Assembly: GCA_031308135.1 (NCBI GenBank)
Contig: JAHLJT010000631.1
Span: forward strand, 1,713,371-1,777,370
Source of the DNA: Acheta domesticus
Taxonomy: Eukaryota > Arthropoda > Insecta > Orthoptera > Gryllidae
Length of the DNA stretch: 64,000 nucleotides
Direction of reading: 5' to 3'
The first letter of the stretch is position 1, and each line of letters begins with the position of its first letter. The notes beneath the pieces were generated by a model, which saw only the letters and a program-made list of their open reading frames with translations, had not been told where the DNA came from and did not search any database. Position numbers and translations under genes: made by a program. This document shows positions 1 to 12,454 of this stretch, in pieces.

Positions 1-407
1 ACATTGTACAGATTATATGGTCTCAAAGTAAAACAGTTCTTTACGAACATCAAACTCTTTATGAAAATCAAAAAAAGTTGCTGTATCATGTAATAGCAAA
101 TTTTTCAAGGCAGGCAGCCTCTTCTTTGCCGTCAGATGATATCGGCTGTAATGTAAACAGTGTCACACTGAGTATGAGGTTAGGCAGAATTACACAATCA
201 AACATTTGCAGTTTTCAGTCAAAATAGAAGTTGTTTCATTGTTTATGGATTTCCGCAATGTTCCTGGGTTTCTAATGAAATCGTAAACACCTCTGACATG
301 GCCAAGACTTGGAAGAAAGCTATAAAACTATATAGTTTTCTTTCAATTTCTGTGTGCATTGGAAATTAGTAATACGGATATTCTTAATGTGTACATCTTT
401 GTTTCAG
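1..407 (+). other. Probable intron upstream of the terminal exon
   Basis: This stretch has no open frame of note and ends in a pyrimidine-rich tract followed by CAG (TTTGTTTCAG, ending at 407), a good splice acceptor. I read it as the last intron of the gene whose final exon follows. The upstream exons lie outside the window. Confidence 0.4.
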
Positions 408-500
408 CTGTTTGGACTGATTTCATCAATGTTACTGTTCTGCACAGTCCGGCACAAGAGAAGCTCACATGCTTACAAGGCATACAACCCAAACTCATGA
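408..500 (+). CDS. Terminal exon of a probable tetraspanin
   Basis: Thirty codons and a TGA stop follow a splice acceptor. The peptide starts LFGLISSMLLFCTVRHKR, a hydrophobic run that passes directly into a basic stretch, and ends with a short polar tail containing SSHAYKAYNPNS. That pattern, the end of a last transmembrane helix, then CTV(R/K) and basic residues, then a short cytosolic tail with tyrosines, is typical of the carboxy terminus of insect tetraspanins, four-pass membrane organisers. A 3'UTR with two AATAAA signals follows. The large extracellular loop with its CCG motif would be upstream of the window, so the family call is an inference from 30 residues. Another membrane protein with a similar tail is possible. 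Confidence 0.45.
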   Translation: MFGLISSMLLFCTVRHKRSSHAYKAYNPNS

Positions 501-1018
501 TACACTAGTTAAGTTACTTCAACTTGTGTGTAGGTCTCAACAATAAGTGCATCAATTCCATTTTTTGACTATTCAGAGTCTAACCAATGATAAATTGTAC
601 AAATTTATTATCTTGTGTTTTGTTACTTTATAATGAGAGCAGGTGAGATCTATGACATTGAGTGAATAAGTGTGGAGTATTGTTATAACTGCCTCTTCTG
701 AATTTAGAAGGTAAGGAGGTTGTTACAGGCAGTGGGAACAACACTGTCTAGCATATTGAATTTTTATAAGATCTGGTGGAACATTCTTTTGAGATGTTCT
801 TATTATTTGTAAGTGTAAGATGGATAAGAATTTGTGATTCCTTTCTGTTGCTGTGGTTTTTCATATCTCATGTGTAACAATATTCATTTATGTAAAATGC
901 TGTGTTCCTAACAGTAATTATCTCTCCATGAAGCAAGTCTGTAATCCACTGGCTTCAGTAGCCAATATTTTCCATTATATTTATGCCCATTTGTAAATAA
1001 ACTATATTGATAAATAAA
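501..1018 (+). other. 3'UTR with tandem polyadenylation signals
   Basis: AT-rich non-coding sequence follows the stop codon and ends with two AATAAA hexamers, at 996-1001 and 1013-1018. Either could direct cleavage of the upstream transcript. From 1019 to 1312 I see only AT-rich sequence ending in a short CAT run beside the LTR element. Confidence 0.45.
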
Positions 1019-1312
1019 ATGGATGCTTACATTTTAAAATACTTTGTAATGTTATGTATTAATAATGTATAGTTAAGTTTGTTTTTTTCATTTGTCATCA
1101 TATTCCCTACCTATTAAAGAAAATTCATACCAGTATTTCCTTTTTACTTTTTGTTTTTACCTGATCCATTCACTCATAATGGTGCATAATCCAATGAAGT
1201 AAATTGACATTATTTAATAATCATTATTTATTGGAGAAAACTCAATAGAAAATTATAATAGATATAGATCCTTAATAAATCTAGCATCCTTAAAGATCAT
1301 CATCATCATTAC

Positions 1313-1692
1313 TGTGATATACCGACAATATCACTCCAGTATTATTTATCACAGGTTAGATGGCGAAGAAAATGTGCACCGTTGTTTGACAGGTTTATTC
1401 GTGATTATATAATTATATAAATTTGTAATTTGATAAGATGTGAGATGGTGGTGGTTATTGTTATAGGAAGAGGTATCGTGTGGAGGTGGCCGAGGACAGT
1501 TAATGGGGATTTTGTTGGTCAGCAGCAAGAAAAGTGAATTATACTTTTGTCGGTGTGTTCTGAATGTGGAATGAAAGGAATATAGCTGATGACATGGAGA
1601 AATTGAAGAAATGTAAGGAGCGACGTTCGGGAACAGGCGTTCATCAATGGGAAAACGTGCTTTGAATTGGTACAGTGAAATAAATTATTGCA
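1313..1692 (+). repeat. 5' LTR, internally deleted
   Basis: Starts TGTGATATACC and ends AATAAATTATTGCA. It matches the first ~370 bp of the right LTR and its last ~17 bp, but lacks about 290 bp between 'gaattggtaca' and 'gaaataaa'. It is therefore 380 bp against 675 bp for the partner. Confidence 0.7.
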
Positions 1693-2041
1693 ATGGCAGC
1701 CCAAGTGGGGCCATATTGACAAAAGGTTGTATGGAAATTTAAAGGATTGTCACAAATAATTAGCTACTAGTAAATAGTAATGAGCTAGACTTTTAAAATT
1801 ATATTGAAAATAATTAAATGTGATAATATGAAAACACAAAGTAGGAAAGCACAATTAGGGACTGCGGATGAAGAGGAAGGTGATTTAATACCTAATGGGC
1901 AGGACATATGAAAGAATTTAAATGGGAATATTAATGTTGAAATGAAACCCCTTTAAATTTGCAATTAGAACCAGTACCTGAAGTAGGGGAAGATGCATGA
2001 CTAAAAAAGATGTAACAAAATCACCACCAGTAGGTTCGGAT

Positions 2042-2900
2042 ATGAACAATTTGATTATGAATTTGTTACTGGAAATAAATTCTAAAGTCGAGAGCACTAA
2101 TGCTAAATTAGAAAGTGTGAACACTGATCGCAAGGAAGAGTTTGAAAACCGAATAAGAAGTTTAATGAGTTAAGTAAGAATTATGGAAATTTGGCACATG
2201 AATTGCGAAACATAAAAGGCGAAATTCAGGAGGAAATGATCCAGCTACATGCCGATGTGGGTGCTGAAATTAACCATGGCAATAATAGAATCTGGATAGA
2301 AACTATGAAGAATGAGAATGCTGTTGCAAGTAAGAATAAGGAAGACATTAGAAGTGATAACAGTACTGACAAGGAAAGTAAGGTTGAGAAAACCACTTAT
2401 GAAAAAGAATTAGGAGAGTGAAGAAGGAAGATTCTCAGAAATCTCCGGATAAAGAATCTAAAGAGCAAAATAAAGATGATGTGAAGGCAAGTTGGGAGCA
2501 GGAAAAATTATTCCATAGATAATGAGGTAATAGAAGTTGAGATTGAGAGTACTGAGAAGATCAAAATTGAAGAAGGGTCAACTAATCCATTAGGAATAGA
2601 AGTGAATAATGAGGAGAAAAAAAAATGGCAAATCTGCATCCAAGAGAAGTCACAGCAAGCATAGAAGCAGAAGTAAAAGAAGTTCAAGTCGAAGAAGGAG
2701 TTTAAGTAGGCGAGGAAGCCTGAGCCGTCGTCGAAGTCTCTGTAGGCGCCATAGTTTCAGTAGATGCACAAGCTTGAGTAGACATCAGAGTCCCAGTAGA
2801 AAATAAAGTTGAAGCAGAATTAAAAAGAGAAGTAGAAGTCACCGATGAAGATGAAGGAATAGAAGATGAAGATGAAAATGAAGATGAGTGAATGAAGGGG
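2042..2900 (+). pseudogene. Gag-like coiled coil with Arg/Ser-rich tail
   Basis: The frame opens at 2042 with a leucine-rich, charged heptad-like stretch (LLLEINSKVESTNAKLESVN), then shifts frame near 2155. It continues as a charged helical segment (NELSKNYGNLAHELRNIKGE) until a stop at 2421. A third frame, 2609-2806, encodes dense RS/SR dipeptides (SRRRSLSRRGSLSRR). Coiled-coil amino ends are common in gag proteins of some gypsy-type elements; the Arg/Ser tail could bind RNA in place of a zinc knuckle, which is absent. At least two frame breaks make this copy a pseudogene. The order inside an LTR element supports gag; the identity is an inference. Confidence 0.5.
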
Positions 2901-2997
2901 GGTATCAATGCAAAAACATACAAACATGTACGTGAGTGATATATAAAGAAGAAAAATTCTTGCCTTACATCAAACTGGAGTAGATAATATGACACTT

Positions 2998-3012
2998 AAG
3001 GAGGAGGGAAGT
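2998..3012 (+). promoter_or_regulatory. Polypurine tract
   Basis: A purine run (AAGGAGGAGGGAAG) ends at the 3' LTR. In LTR elements this RNase H-resistant tract primes plus-strand DNA synthesis. Confidence 0.65.
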
Positions 3013-3687
3013 TGTGATATACCAAGAATATCACTCCAGTATTATTTATCACAGTTTGGATGGCGAAGAAAATGTGCACCATTGTTTGACAGGTTTATTC
3101 GTGATTATATATTTATATGAATTTGTAATTTGATAGGATGTGAGAAGGTGGTGGATATTGTTATAGGAAGAGGTATCGTATGGTGGTTGCCGAGGACAGT
3201 TAATGGGGATTTTGTTGGCAGCAAGAAAAGTCAATTGTACTTTTGTCGGTGTGTTCTGAATGTGGAAGAAAGGAATATTGCTAGTGACATGAAGAAATTG
3301 AAGAATTGTAAGGAGTGATGTTCAGGAGCGGGCATTCATCGACGGGAAGAGGCGCTTTGAATTGGTACAATGACAGCGGAGATGAACATGGAGACCAACA
3401 GAAAAGAATGTAGGAATATTCAACTAATTTTGTGAAATTAGTTATCAGGAGTAAAGACCAGGAGATTTGTTTAGTTAAAGAAATCAATAAACATTAATTG
3501 TATTTGAACCAAACCAATTATTTATTTGCGGGCAGTCCGATGTGGTAAAGTTGAAGCTACAATTTCCAGCAGCTTTGCTTATTCGTATGAAGGGCACATT
3601 GACCGACTGGACTAACAGGGCAAAGTAAGTAATAGTGGTTCCAGTTTAATTAGGAATAGTTGTTCAAGAATTGAAATAAATATTGCA
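3013..3687 (+). repeat. 3' LTR, full length
   Basis: 675-bp LTR starting TGTGATATACC and ending AATATTGCA, followed by the TSD TTAC. A polyadenylation hexamer AATAAA lies at 3486-3491. Confidence 0.7.
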
Positions 3688-3691
3688 TTAC

Positions 3692-5788
3692 TATTGGTAT
3701 TATCGTTATTAAATTTAAAAAAGTAGACAGAGAAATCATGGGGAAAATGAAGTGTCGATTACTGGCACCAAGAGATAATGGCTGCTGGACTGAGAAACAC
3801 AGCTAAGTTAATAATTTTATGCAGTGGCGGATACAGGGGGGGTGATGAAATCTCTAGGCCTTTTGTTTGTTACCTTCTTTTCTTTGGAAAAATTGATTTA
3901 AATATTTATTTATGCTAGAATTATGCTATTTAAAAAAACTAATATTGTATAGTATCATATACATGCAAAAATAATAGTACAAAAATAATATACAATATAA
4001 TAACAAATGTTTATTATTTAACAAAAATCTATGATGGCCCCCTCCAAAATGAGGCTGGTTTTACGTAACCCTAGGCAAGGCCAGGCCAGATCAGGCCACC
4101 CTACCTCGGCCCCCAGCTGTTGAATGACTGGGGTCCCTAGAAAATTGCATGGAGGACACTGCAAGTTTCACCCCATTCACCCAGGGCGCATGGCACAGCA
4201 AGATAGTGCAGAAAGGAAATTGATGATAAAAATCATATCTTCGGAACTGTTTCAGACATGATAGTAAAATAAAAGCTATGTTGATCCCACTAATAGCATC
4301 TATAAGGTGTTTAAATTTCATCTTGGTAGATTCAGTTGTGTTTTTAGTTAAATTGGTTCATACAGATGGACAGACAATTGATTTGCCATGTGATTTGTTT
4401 TAGTAATTGAATAAACTAGTTGAAAAAGTATTAAAAGCTGAAAATAAGAGACACACTTCAGATTTATTTATCTGTATTGATGATCACTAGTAAAATATAT
4501 GATATGTAAGTAAAAAAACTTTATTGTAAAAGGTGGGTCAGAATTGCACTAGTCTTCTCCATTAGTTTTAGTAATGTACACTTTTATGAAAATAACAATT
4601 GAATGCATGTTAAAATGCACTTCATAGAAAATGTCAAAACTTTCAACAAAAGATTTCAGTGACTTTTTATCATTTTGAGGTAAATCGACATTACATCACA
4701 TACATTCATTACATTTACTGAATTTTTGTGAAATAAAGTTTTGAGGTTATTGTTTCGAAAATAAAATCATTGTTTTAGTTTGAGATAAAGCAGGGCTGAA
4801 GGAGTGGAATGTTTTCCTAATAACCTCATCAGGGAAAATTATTCACCTTAATTATTATTAAGAAGATACTTTCTTATTTTGGGGGGAAATTTAATCTATT
4901 TTGGATAAAAAATGAAGAAACTATGATCATTTGAACTTGCCATTGTTCTTTTTCTATCTATCTATAAAAAATATTTTTAGGTTGCTGTTTTCATTATATT
5001 TTTTTAATGATGTGTGATTACAGTATCCAGAAGTAAATAGCTTTCCTCGCAGCACCCTATGCCATCTTTCCAGTGATCTAGCTGTGCAGCATCAGCCTCA
5101 TTAAGAGAATAATTTAAGAGCCCCCCTTCCCAGTAGGCATATGACCCTGAAGATATTTCCAAGCAAACCTTGCTCAACAAACTCAAGTTCAGAGTTTGAT
5201 GTAGTATGAAAATAATTGAATTCCCAATGTAATTGATGCAAATAATTGAAAATTAACCAAAGAAAGTATCACTGGTACTGCAGCATGACATTTCATACTT
5301 CAGTAGACCGCCTCCTCCATTAAATAATTCAAACATAATGGCTCCGGAACATGCAACAAGAACTTGTCTTATTCCATACAATTTTTAACTAAGTGAATAA
5401 ATTATCCAATTTGCTATTTAATAGGGACAACAATAAATGAATTGAGAAACATGGAATGGTAGAACTGAACTACATCCTACAGTTAAAAAAATAAATTGTG
5501 TTACCCAAATATCCAAACAATACCCGTAACGAAACCAATTTACAAATAACATGTTCTTTACTGTTAAAAACAACTACAGAAAAAGATTTTTGTAATTAAC
5601 CACAACCTATAAATAATGCTCTGACATACATGCTAAAAATGAAAATTATATTGTATAAAACAATAAAAACCAGAACATCCTTCACAATGAATATTTTTTT
5701 GCTTCTCAATAGAGTATATCATTATATTTCTGCTAAAATAAATTAAAATTAGCTACCTACCACATAATTAATGCTATATGTGTGTGTC
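3692..5788. other. Unassigned AT-rich intergenic sequence
   Basis: No coding region or clear element was recognised. A terminus-like CAGTGGCGGATACAGGGGG begins at about 3833 and resembles hAT transposon ends, but I found no matching right end. Confidence 0.4.
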
Positions 5789-5860
5789 CACACACACACA
5801 CACACACACACACACCACACACACCACACACACACACACCACATACCACACACTCGCACA

Positions 5861-5893
<33 letters not shown>

Positions 5894-6090
5894 ACACACA
5901 CCACACACACACACACCACATACCACACACTCGCACACCACACACACACACACACACACCACACACACCACACACACCACACACACCACACACACCACAC
6001 GCACACCACACACACCACACGCACACCACACCCACACCACACGCACACCACACGCACACCACACGCACACCACACACACACACACACACA
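5789..6090 (+). repeat. CA microsatellite with interrupted units
   Basis: About 300 bp of (CA)n broken by regular CACC and CGCA interruptions. The order 'ATACCACACACTCGCACACC' occurs twice, about 75 bp apart, so part of the array was duplicated as a block. Long Thr/His and Cys/Val frames here are artefacts. Confidence 0.95.
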
Positions 6091-6984
6091 TGCAAAAAAA
6101 TTATGAGATACAATACACACTACAATACATCATTTCCGCTAATGAGATATCTTAATATTAGCCTATGTCAATAATTCTTCAAGATCATTATTCTCTAAAA
6201 CACATTTTAACAATACTTACATTCTGCCACCAAAGAGAACAACAAGCACACAGAAATGCTTTTATGATTAGCCAAATATAAATAATGCCCTGATATCAAT
6301 GCAAAAAAATAAAATTGTAAATGTAAATTCACATCAGATCTTTCTTTAGAGTGAAACATTCTGCTACAAAAGAACATCACCAACAAATAAATTTAAAAAA
6401 AAGAAGCATTTAAATTTGCGAGACATACCAAGTGAATGTTCCAATATCTGAGGTGGAAAGCAAATTATGATACAAGAAGTGATAGACTTATAAAAATATT
6501 CATTTCAGTTCAAGAAACACCGAAAATTAGCATAATTCAAGAGCATGAAGTCAATGTGAAAATAAAGAAACAAAATACAATTCCTAGTATTGTAACCCTC
6601 AAAATGCAAATTTAGCAACGCACGACTATCCTCGTCCATTGTTACAACATTTATGCACCCGTGCGACTCGTGGCAAAATTAAAACAGAAGAAAAAGGCGC
6701 TTAATGTTCATGTTGGTCAACATAGATTCCTACATACCGCACTCATACCATGTACGACCTTTATGCGAGGAAACACAGCATTCCAGAAAAGTGAGGGTTA
6801 CAACGTTTTTGCCGACAAGTATTCAATTTAGTTGATATAATCATTCTCATTCATGAAATACCACTAATGTGAACATTGTATGATGTATCCTCACAGAAAA
6901 CAATTATCCTTTTCAATTTATCCATAAGAATCACATTAAACACTTGTCTATTAGCAAAAACAATCAACAAACAAGTGGTAATTT
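6091..6984. other. Unassigned intergenic sequence
   Basis: No open frame, RNA gene or repeat boundary recognised before the hAT-type element. Confidence 0.4.
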
Positions 6985-6992
6985 GGCCTTAG

Positions 6993-7772
6993 GAGGGATG
7001 GGTAAAATACTTTAAATTTGGTATTTATATACTTCGCCAAAATATTTTGTAAATAAATACATACTCTAAGTACATGAGGTTTAGAATGGCTAAATATATA
7101 GTTATTTAAATTACTTCAAATACTCAAAATATATTAAATTCAATTATTTTGCATTATAACTTTTTTATTGCAAAAAAATATTGTAATTGTCAGTTACAAT
7201 AAATTACAAATTGACAGTCATAAATTTCTGAACAATAACTAAAAACATTCAAACTTAAAATACTTTCACTTATAGGCTTACTTTCATACCAAATATAAAA
7301 GATACTTTTGATAAAGTATGTATTACTCAAAAAAGTGAAATTTCCTTTTAATCAACTAGTTTTTTCAAAGAAATCTTCAGGCAATAAAATCCTAGTTGGT
7401 GAAAATATAAAACCTGCAAAGGAAAACAGTTGTTGTACTGGTGCTGATGAACAGAAATGCTTATATAAGGAATAAACTTTTTTTATTTAATTATTTAAAT
7501 TTATCATTTAATATGAAGATAATTTAAGTTCAACAGCTTTTATTTTTGTTTCAATGAGGTCCATCCATTAGCAGAATCAAAAAGAATCATTATCTTCTTC
7601 ATCTCTATTGAATGTATTTTAAGTATTTCTTTTTTTAAATACACCTATTTTATGTATTTAAATACATCTCTAAAACACATGTCCAAAAAACTCAAAAATA
7701 AAATTTTTCAAATACAAAATGTATTTAAAATATGTATTTCAAATAGAAGTGTTTAAATACTACCCAACCCTG
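6993..7772. mobile_element. Non-autonomous hAT-type element
   Basis: The 8-bp sequence GGCCTTAG occurs at 6985-6992 and again at 7773-7780. Between them the termini are inverted: GAGGGATGGGTAAAATAC on the left, and CAGGGTTGGGTAGTATTT when the right end is read inward. An 8-bp TSD with ends of the type CAGGGTTGGGTA is characteristic of hAT elements. The 780-bp interior is AT-rich and non-coding, so this is a non-autonomous copy. Confidence 0.75.
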
Positions 7773-7891
7773 GGCCTTAGAAATGTCAAGTGGAACTGTC
7801 TAGTCATAGTCACACTATCACCTTAGCTTTTGTTTCTAAAATTAATAATTACCTTCATAAAAGAATTTCTGTTAAAGAATTTGACAACAAA

Positions 7892-8972
7892 ATTTATTTA
7901 TTTGGTCAAAAACAGTGAAAACTGTATATGACATATGTAACGAACATCAGTTCTACTCCTACCACTACAAGCAAAAGGAGTGCTCAACAAAACATGCATA
8001 CAGTGAAGCTACATTTACATCCAGAAGCAAAACAAGGGGCTATCTCAGCATTTGCTCAATGAATCAGGTAAACTGGACAAAAACCTGATCAAGATGGGGG
8101 TCACTGACCCGGAAGCTCAAGTACATTACTTGTTACAGGCGTATTAAATCATTTTTTGAAATGTAAACAATACAAATGTAAACTAATTCATTATACATCA
8201 TTGTTTTGTTAAAAAAACATTATTTTTCTTTTTGACGATCAGTATGGTGTCTAATTGTGTAGAAACACTTATGCAGCAGAAAAGAATTGACTTTTAACTT
8301 AAATTTGTGTACCGCCTTTAATTGTTTAATGTCATCTGGCAATGCGTTGTAAAGTAACATACATGTATTGTATGTGGATTTCTTGTACTGAGCTGTTGAT
8401 GCACATGATTTCTACGATGTATGTTGTAATTATAAATTATCAATATTGCATGAAAATATCTTCCCTCCGTTAAGTAGATCATTTTTGACAAATATTACAG
8501 ATTTGTAATTAAATTGGCAAGGTAATGGTAAGATTCCAAGCTCAATGAAAAAGGCTTGTAAGGATCACGTGGAAGGCATTTTTTCTTTATTCAAATGATT
8601 TTTTTTTCAATCTGAAGGTCTGAGTACTACAGGATGAGCTTCCCCAGAATATTATGCCATATCTCAGGCGGGAATGTACATTTGCAAAATAAATGCAACA
8701 AGCTGCATGAAGGCTGACTGAATTTGAAAGAATTCCGAATGCATAACATAATGAACTTAATTTAGTGTTTAATTCTGTTATATGTACATTGCATTTGAGG
8801 TTTGATTGAATTGAGAGACCTAGAAATTTTATTACCTCAACATCAGCTAATTGCATATAGTTCATTTTCAATGGAACATGCGATTGCCGATTTCAAATGC
8901 AAAAATGCATTGAAACAGTTTTCCTTTCATTAACAATTAATTTGTTTTAATGAAACCAATTTGAAACTTCTG
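7892..8972 (-). pseudogene. 5'-truncated LINE copy (RT end and 3'UTR)
   Basis: The minus strand encodes part of the post-catalytic region of a LINE reverse transcriptase (8871-8587; FLGLSIQSNLK, YFANVHSRLRYGIIFWG), closely matching the split LINE that ends at 10712. The 3'UTR core (revcomp of about 7990-8110) is shared with both other copies, and the A-rich tail appears on the plus strand as TTTATTTATTT at 7892. Similarity to the other copy stops near 8972, so the copy is 5'-truncated as usual for target-primed insertion. Confidence 0.75.
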
Positions 8973-10711
8973 AATAAGTTTACTTGTAGGAATCACTTTT
9001 AGAAATAATTTGACTCTCAAACAAAGTTTGATTAAAAATGTCAAAGACGAAATCCCTCGAACTGATAAACAAAATATTGTCTATTGCCAAAAATGTTCCA
9101 GTTCCAGAACAATCCAGTTCTGTCTCCTATGTAGGACACAAAAATCATGCTCTTGAGCAAAGGATAAAAAACATGTTGATAATATACAGGAGACTGCACA
9201 GAACTGAATTCTATTTCTCGACATTGCCTTGATTTTGCCCATTCATTTAATTTTGGCAATTCTGTCATTTTGAATAATGAATCTAGAAAATATTCTAGGC
9301 TAATCTCTGAAACTTTACATTAAAAACACATAAGACCATTCATTCTGTGTTTGAATCTAATCTTTTTACTTAAATGCATGACAATATTCTTTGTAAATAA
9401 AAACAAAATAAAATTTATAGCATTTATGATTGATTACTTTTTTGGTTTACAATTTTATTGTTGTACTTATGTTTAAACCTGTTTTTCCCCCTTCCAACTC
9501 TTGTTTTTCACTCGCCTTCATTGTTAATATACAAAATAATGTCTATTTTATAAGTTGGTTTAATCCCTTTCTGCCCAGACTTACTTTCTCTCTCTCTCGC
9601 TCTCTCTCTCTCTCTCCCTCTCTCTCTCTGTGTCTGTCTGCCTGTCTGTCTGTCTGTCTGTACAGTGAAGATGATTTCTCTTATAATGGACACTTCTCAT
9701 TTTGTATTAAGATATCAGAAATTGTTTAAATAAATTTTTATATGAAAAAACATCTTCATGTGTTTTTCCAAGATATGTGCTTGTTTAATATTGTTTTGGT
9801 AAGTTCCATCAAACTTATATTTTGTTCTTTTTACTTACTTTTACAATTAAACTCAAACTTTAAAGATTTTCATTCTCTGTTTTTTGTAATTTAAAATTTT
9901 GTATTCCGTATTTTCACAAAATTTTGTCATTTTAACTTTCTGATAAAAATGTAAACACCTGATGATCCTTAAAACCACACATGAAATGTCTTAATGAGAA
10001 TAAACATTTTTTTATCAATTACCATTGATTGCCTTAAATATAAGGATATATTTGAGCTGCTGAGAGCAAAAGTGGTGTTAGTCAAAAAATTATAACTGAA
10101 CAAAAAACACTGTTAAACTATAATGCTTAGAAATAAGTGACCTAAAGTGTTACAAATGTGTTAAGGAGATATTCTTTTAACTTACTACAGATATTTTCGA
10201 CTGAAGTATTGCTTATTAATTAAGTAATTAACTATTTGGTTGACTTTCACCACTTTTGCATATACTGTTTCTGAATACTATGTCTTAAGTTCAAATAATT
10301 CGCAACTACAATTTTCATGTGATATTCTAATGTGATGGAAAAATAGGAATAAATAGGGCTTTCTCACAATTTTCAACCAAGTGAGAGGAAGTTTGAAGTT
10401 GCGATTTTGACCTGTGTATGTTTCACTAAAAGTGATTAAATGTTGCTTTTTTTCCAATATGCTTCTTTTGTGATAAGTGCAGATAAACAAGAACCTATTT
10501 CTTGGAAGCCCCTGGAAGGTGTTTCGTCCCACTTGTGACTTATACCACAATCACATGTAGGGGTAAGAGCAACTTGTTAGCTACTTCTGCTTTGTGCTGG
10601 CCTCTAGAGAAGAAATATTGAAGTTTGACTCATACCATTATAGGCTGTGATGGAACAATGTTAAAACCATCTACCAGTGCATCTAACTCAAATATTCCAA
10701 ATTTGACTTAC
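8973..10711. other. Unassigned AT-rich sequence
   Basis: No recognisable gene. Short open frames (for example 9038-9232) show no family features. A composite microsatellite lies at 9588-9661. Confidence 0.4.
9588..9661 (+). repeat. Composite (TC)n / (TGTC)n microsatellite
   Basis: A TC run passes directly into TGTC repeats. The TGTC unit is the same motif that dominates the large array beginning at 31583. Confidence 0.9.
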
Positions 10712-12454
10712 ATTTATTTATTTATTTGTCAAAAAACAGTAAAAACTGTATATGACGTGTGGGGAAAAAATTTATCTGCGCACATTTTCTTGAGGGCCAG
10801 AATTTAAAAAAAACAAAAAAAAACGAAAAAATGAATTTAGAAAATAATTATTTTAGAAAAAAAATAAAAGTATTTGAAAAATGTTTGTTCCTGAGTTATA
10901 GAAAATCAATTTCAACTGTAAATGAACCACAAGCAAAAGGAGTGCTCAACAAAACGTGCACACAGTGAAGCTACATTTACGTCCAGAAGCAAAACAAGGG
11001 GCCATCTCAGCATTTGCTCAATGGGTCAGGGAAACTGGACAAAAACCTGATCGAGATGGGGGTCATTGACCCGGAAGCTGAAGTACATTACTTGTTACAG
11101 ACGTATTAAATATTTGTTTTAAAATGTATACAATACAAACGAAAACTAATTCATTATATATCTTTGTTTTGTTACATTAAACATTATTTTTCTTTTTCAC
11201 GATCAGTATAGTCTCTAATTGTATAGAAACAGTTTTGTAGCAGAAAAGATTTTACTTTAAACTTAAATTTGTGTACCGACTTTAATTGTTTTATGTCATC
11301 TGGCAATGCATTGTAAAGTAACATACATGTATTGTATGTTGATTTCTTGTGCTGAGCTGTTGATACTGACACTTGATGCACGTGAGTTCTATGGCGTGTG
11401 TTGTAATTATAAATATCAATATTGCATGGAAATATGTTCCCTCCGTTAAGTAGGTCATTTTTGACAAATATTACAGATTCGTAAATAAATAGACAAGGCA
11501 ATGGTAAGATTCCCAGCTCAATGAAAAGAGGCTTGCAGGAATCACGTGGAAGGCATTTTTTCATTATTTGAATAATTTTCTTTTGCAATCTGAAGGTCTG
11601 AATACTACAGGGTGAGCTTCCCCAGAATATTATGCCATATCTCAGGCGGGAATGCACATTTGCAAAATAAACGCAACGAGCTGCATGAAGGCTGACAGAA
11701 TTTGAAAGAATTCTGAATGCGTAGCATAATGAACTTAATTTAGTGTTTAATTCTGTTATATGTACATTCCATTTGAGGTTTGATTGGATTGAAAGACCTA
11801 AAAATTTTGTTGCCTCAACATCAGCTAATTGCATATTGTTCATTTTCAATGGAACATGCGATTTCCGATTTGAGATGCAAAAATGCATTGAAACAGTTTT
11901 TCTTTCGTTAACAATTAATTTGTTATTATTAAACCAATTTGAAACTTCTGAAATTGTACTATTTACTGCTTCTTTTTTGCAAAGAACATTCGTGTCATCA
12001 GCAAACAGAACTGTTCTTCCAATTTTAATAGACGAGGGCATATCGTTTACATATAACAAAAAGAGAATAGGACCTAAGATCGAACCTTGCGGGACCCCAT
12101 GCACAATTGGCAAAGAATTGGAAATATAAGTATGTAATGTCCTTTCCTGCCGGTATGGTATTTCTACTCTTTGAGTCCGATGTTTAAGGTAAGAAGTTAT
12201 CCAATCTAGGGCAATACCACGAATTCCATACGAAGGTAATTTTGAGAGCAAGATCTTATGGTCAATAACGTCAAAAGCTTTCGAAAGATCTAAGAATATT
12301 CCAATGGGTACTTCATTTTGGTCTATTGATGAAGCAACATCTTTGAGAAAAGAAAAAAATGGCAGTTTCCGTAGATTTTGATTTTCTAAAACCGTGTTGA
12401 GAGTCTGAAACCGCTGTGTTTTTCCTGAGAAAAGTTTCCATTCGTAAGTAGAAT
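10712..12454 (-). pseudogene. LINE ORF2: RT catalytic half plus 3'UTR
   Basis: On the minus strand an open frame from 12251 to 11184 encodes the core of a non-LTR reverse transcriptase. It contains YGIRG, the primer-grip-like GVPQGSILGPILFLLYVND and the catalytic FADDTN, then the thumb-like [13 protein letters not shown] and YGIIFWGS, and a carboxy region with YNTR. Upstream sequence to 12454 continues the RT fingers with QHGFR and a run containing STETA, and ends at FY, exactly where the large insertion begins. The RT copies LINE RNA at a nicked target site. The 3'UTR core at about 10945-11080 is shared with the other LINE copies. An extra AT-rich stretch of roughly 150 bp sits at about 10760-10925 relative to the copy at 7892. 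Confidence 0.85.

Larger units (their letters stand above)
1313..3687 (+). mobile_element. Non-autonomous LTR retrotransposon (gag-only)
   Basis: Two related direct repeats both begin TGTGATATACC and end TTGCA, and enclose about 1.3 kb. The 4-bp sequence TTAC flanks the whole unit (1309-1312 and 3688-3691), as expected for a target-site duplication. A purine tract lies immediately before the right LTR, and a candidate primer-binding site (TGGCAGCCCAAGTGGG) lies just after the left one. The interior carries only a decayed gag-like coiled-coil reading frame and an Arg/Ser-rich tail. No protease, reverse transcriptase or integrase is visible, so the element would need proteins in trans. The 4-bp TSD favours a gypsy-type integrase, but the family is not proven. 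Confidence 0.75.

Noticed and set aside
3833..4080. Second hAT element beginning CAGTGGCGGATACAGG
   Set aside because: Only a left-end-like motif was found; no right terminus or 8-bp TSD.
5749..6174. Overlapping Thr/His and Cys/Val frames on both strands
   Set aside because: Pure consequence of the CA repeat; no start context or conserved domain.
9038..9268. Small frames on both strands
   Set aside because: Short, antisense to one another and without features of a known family.
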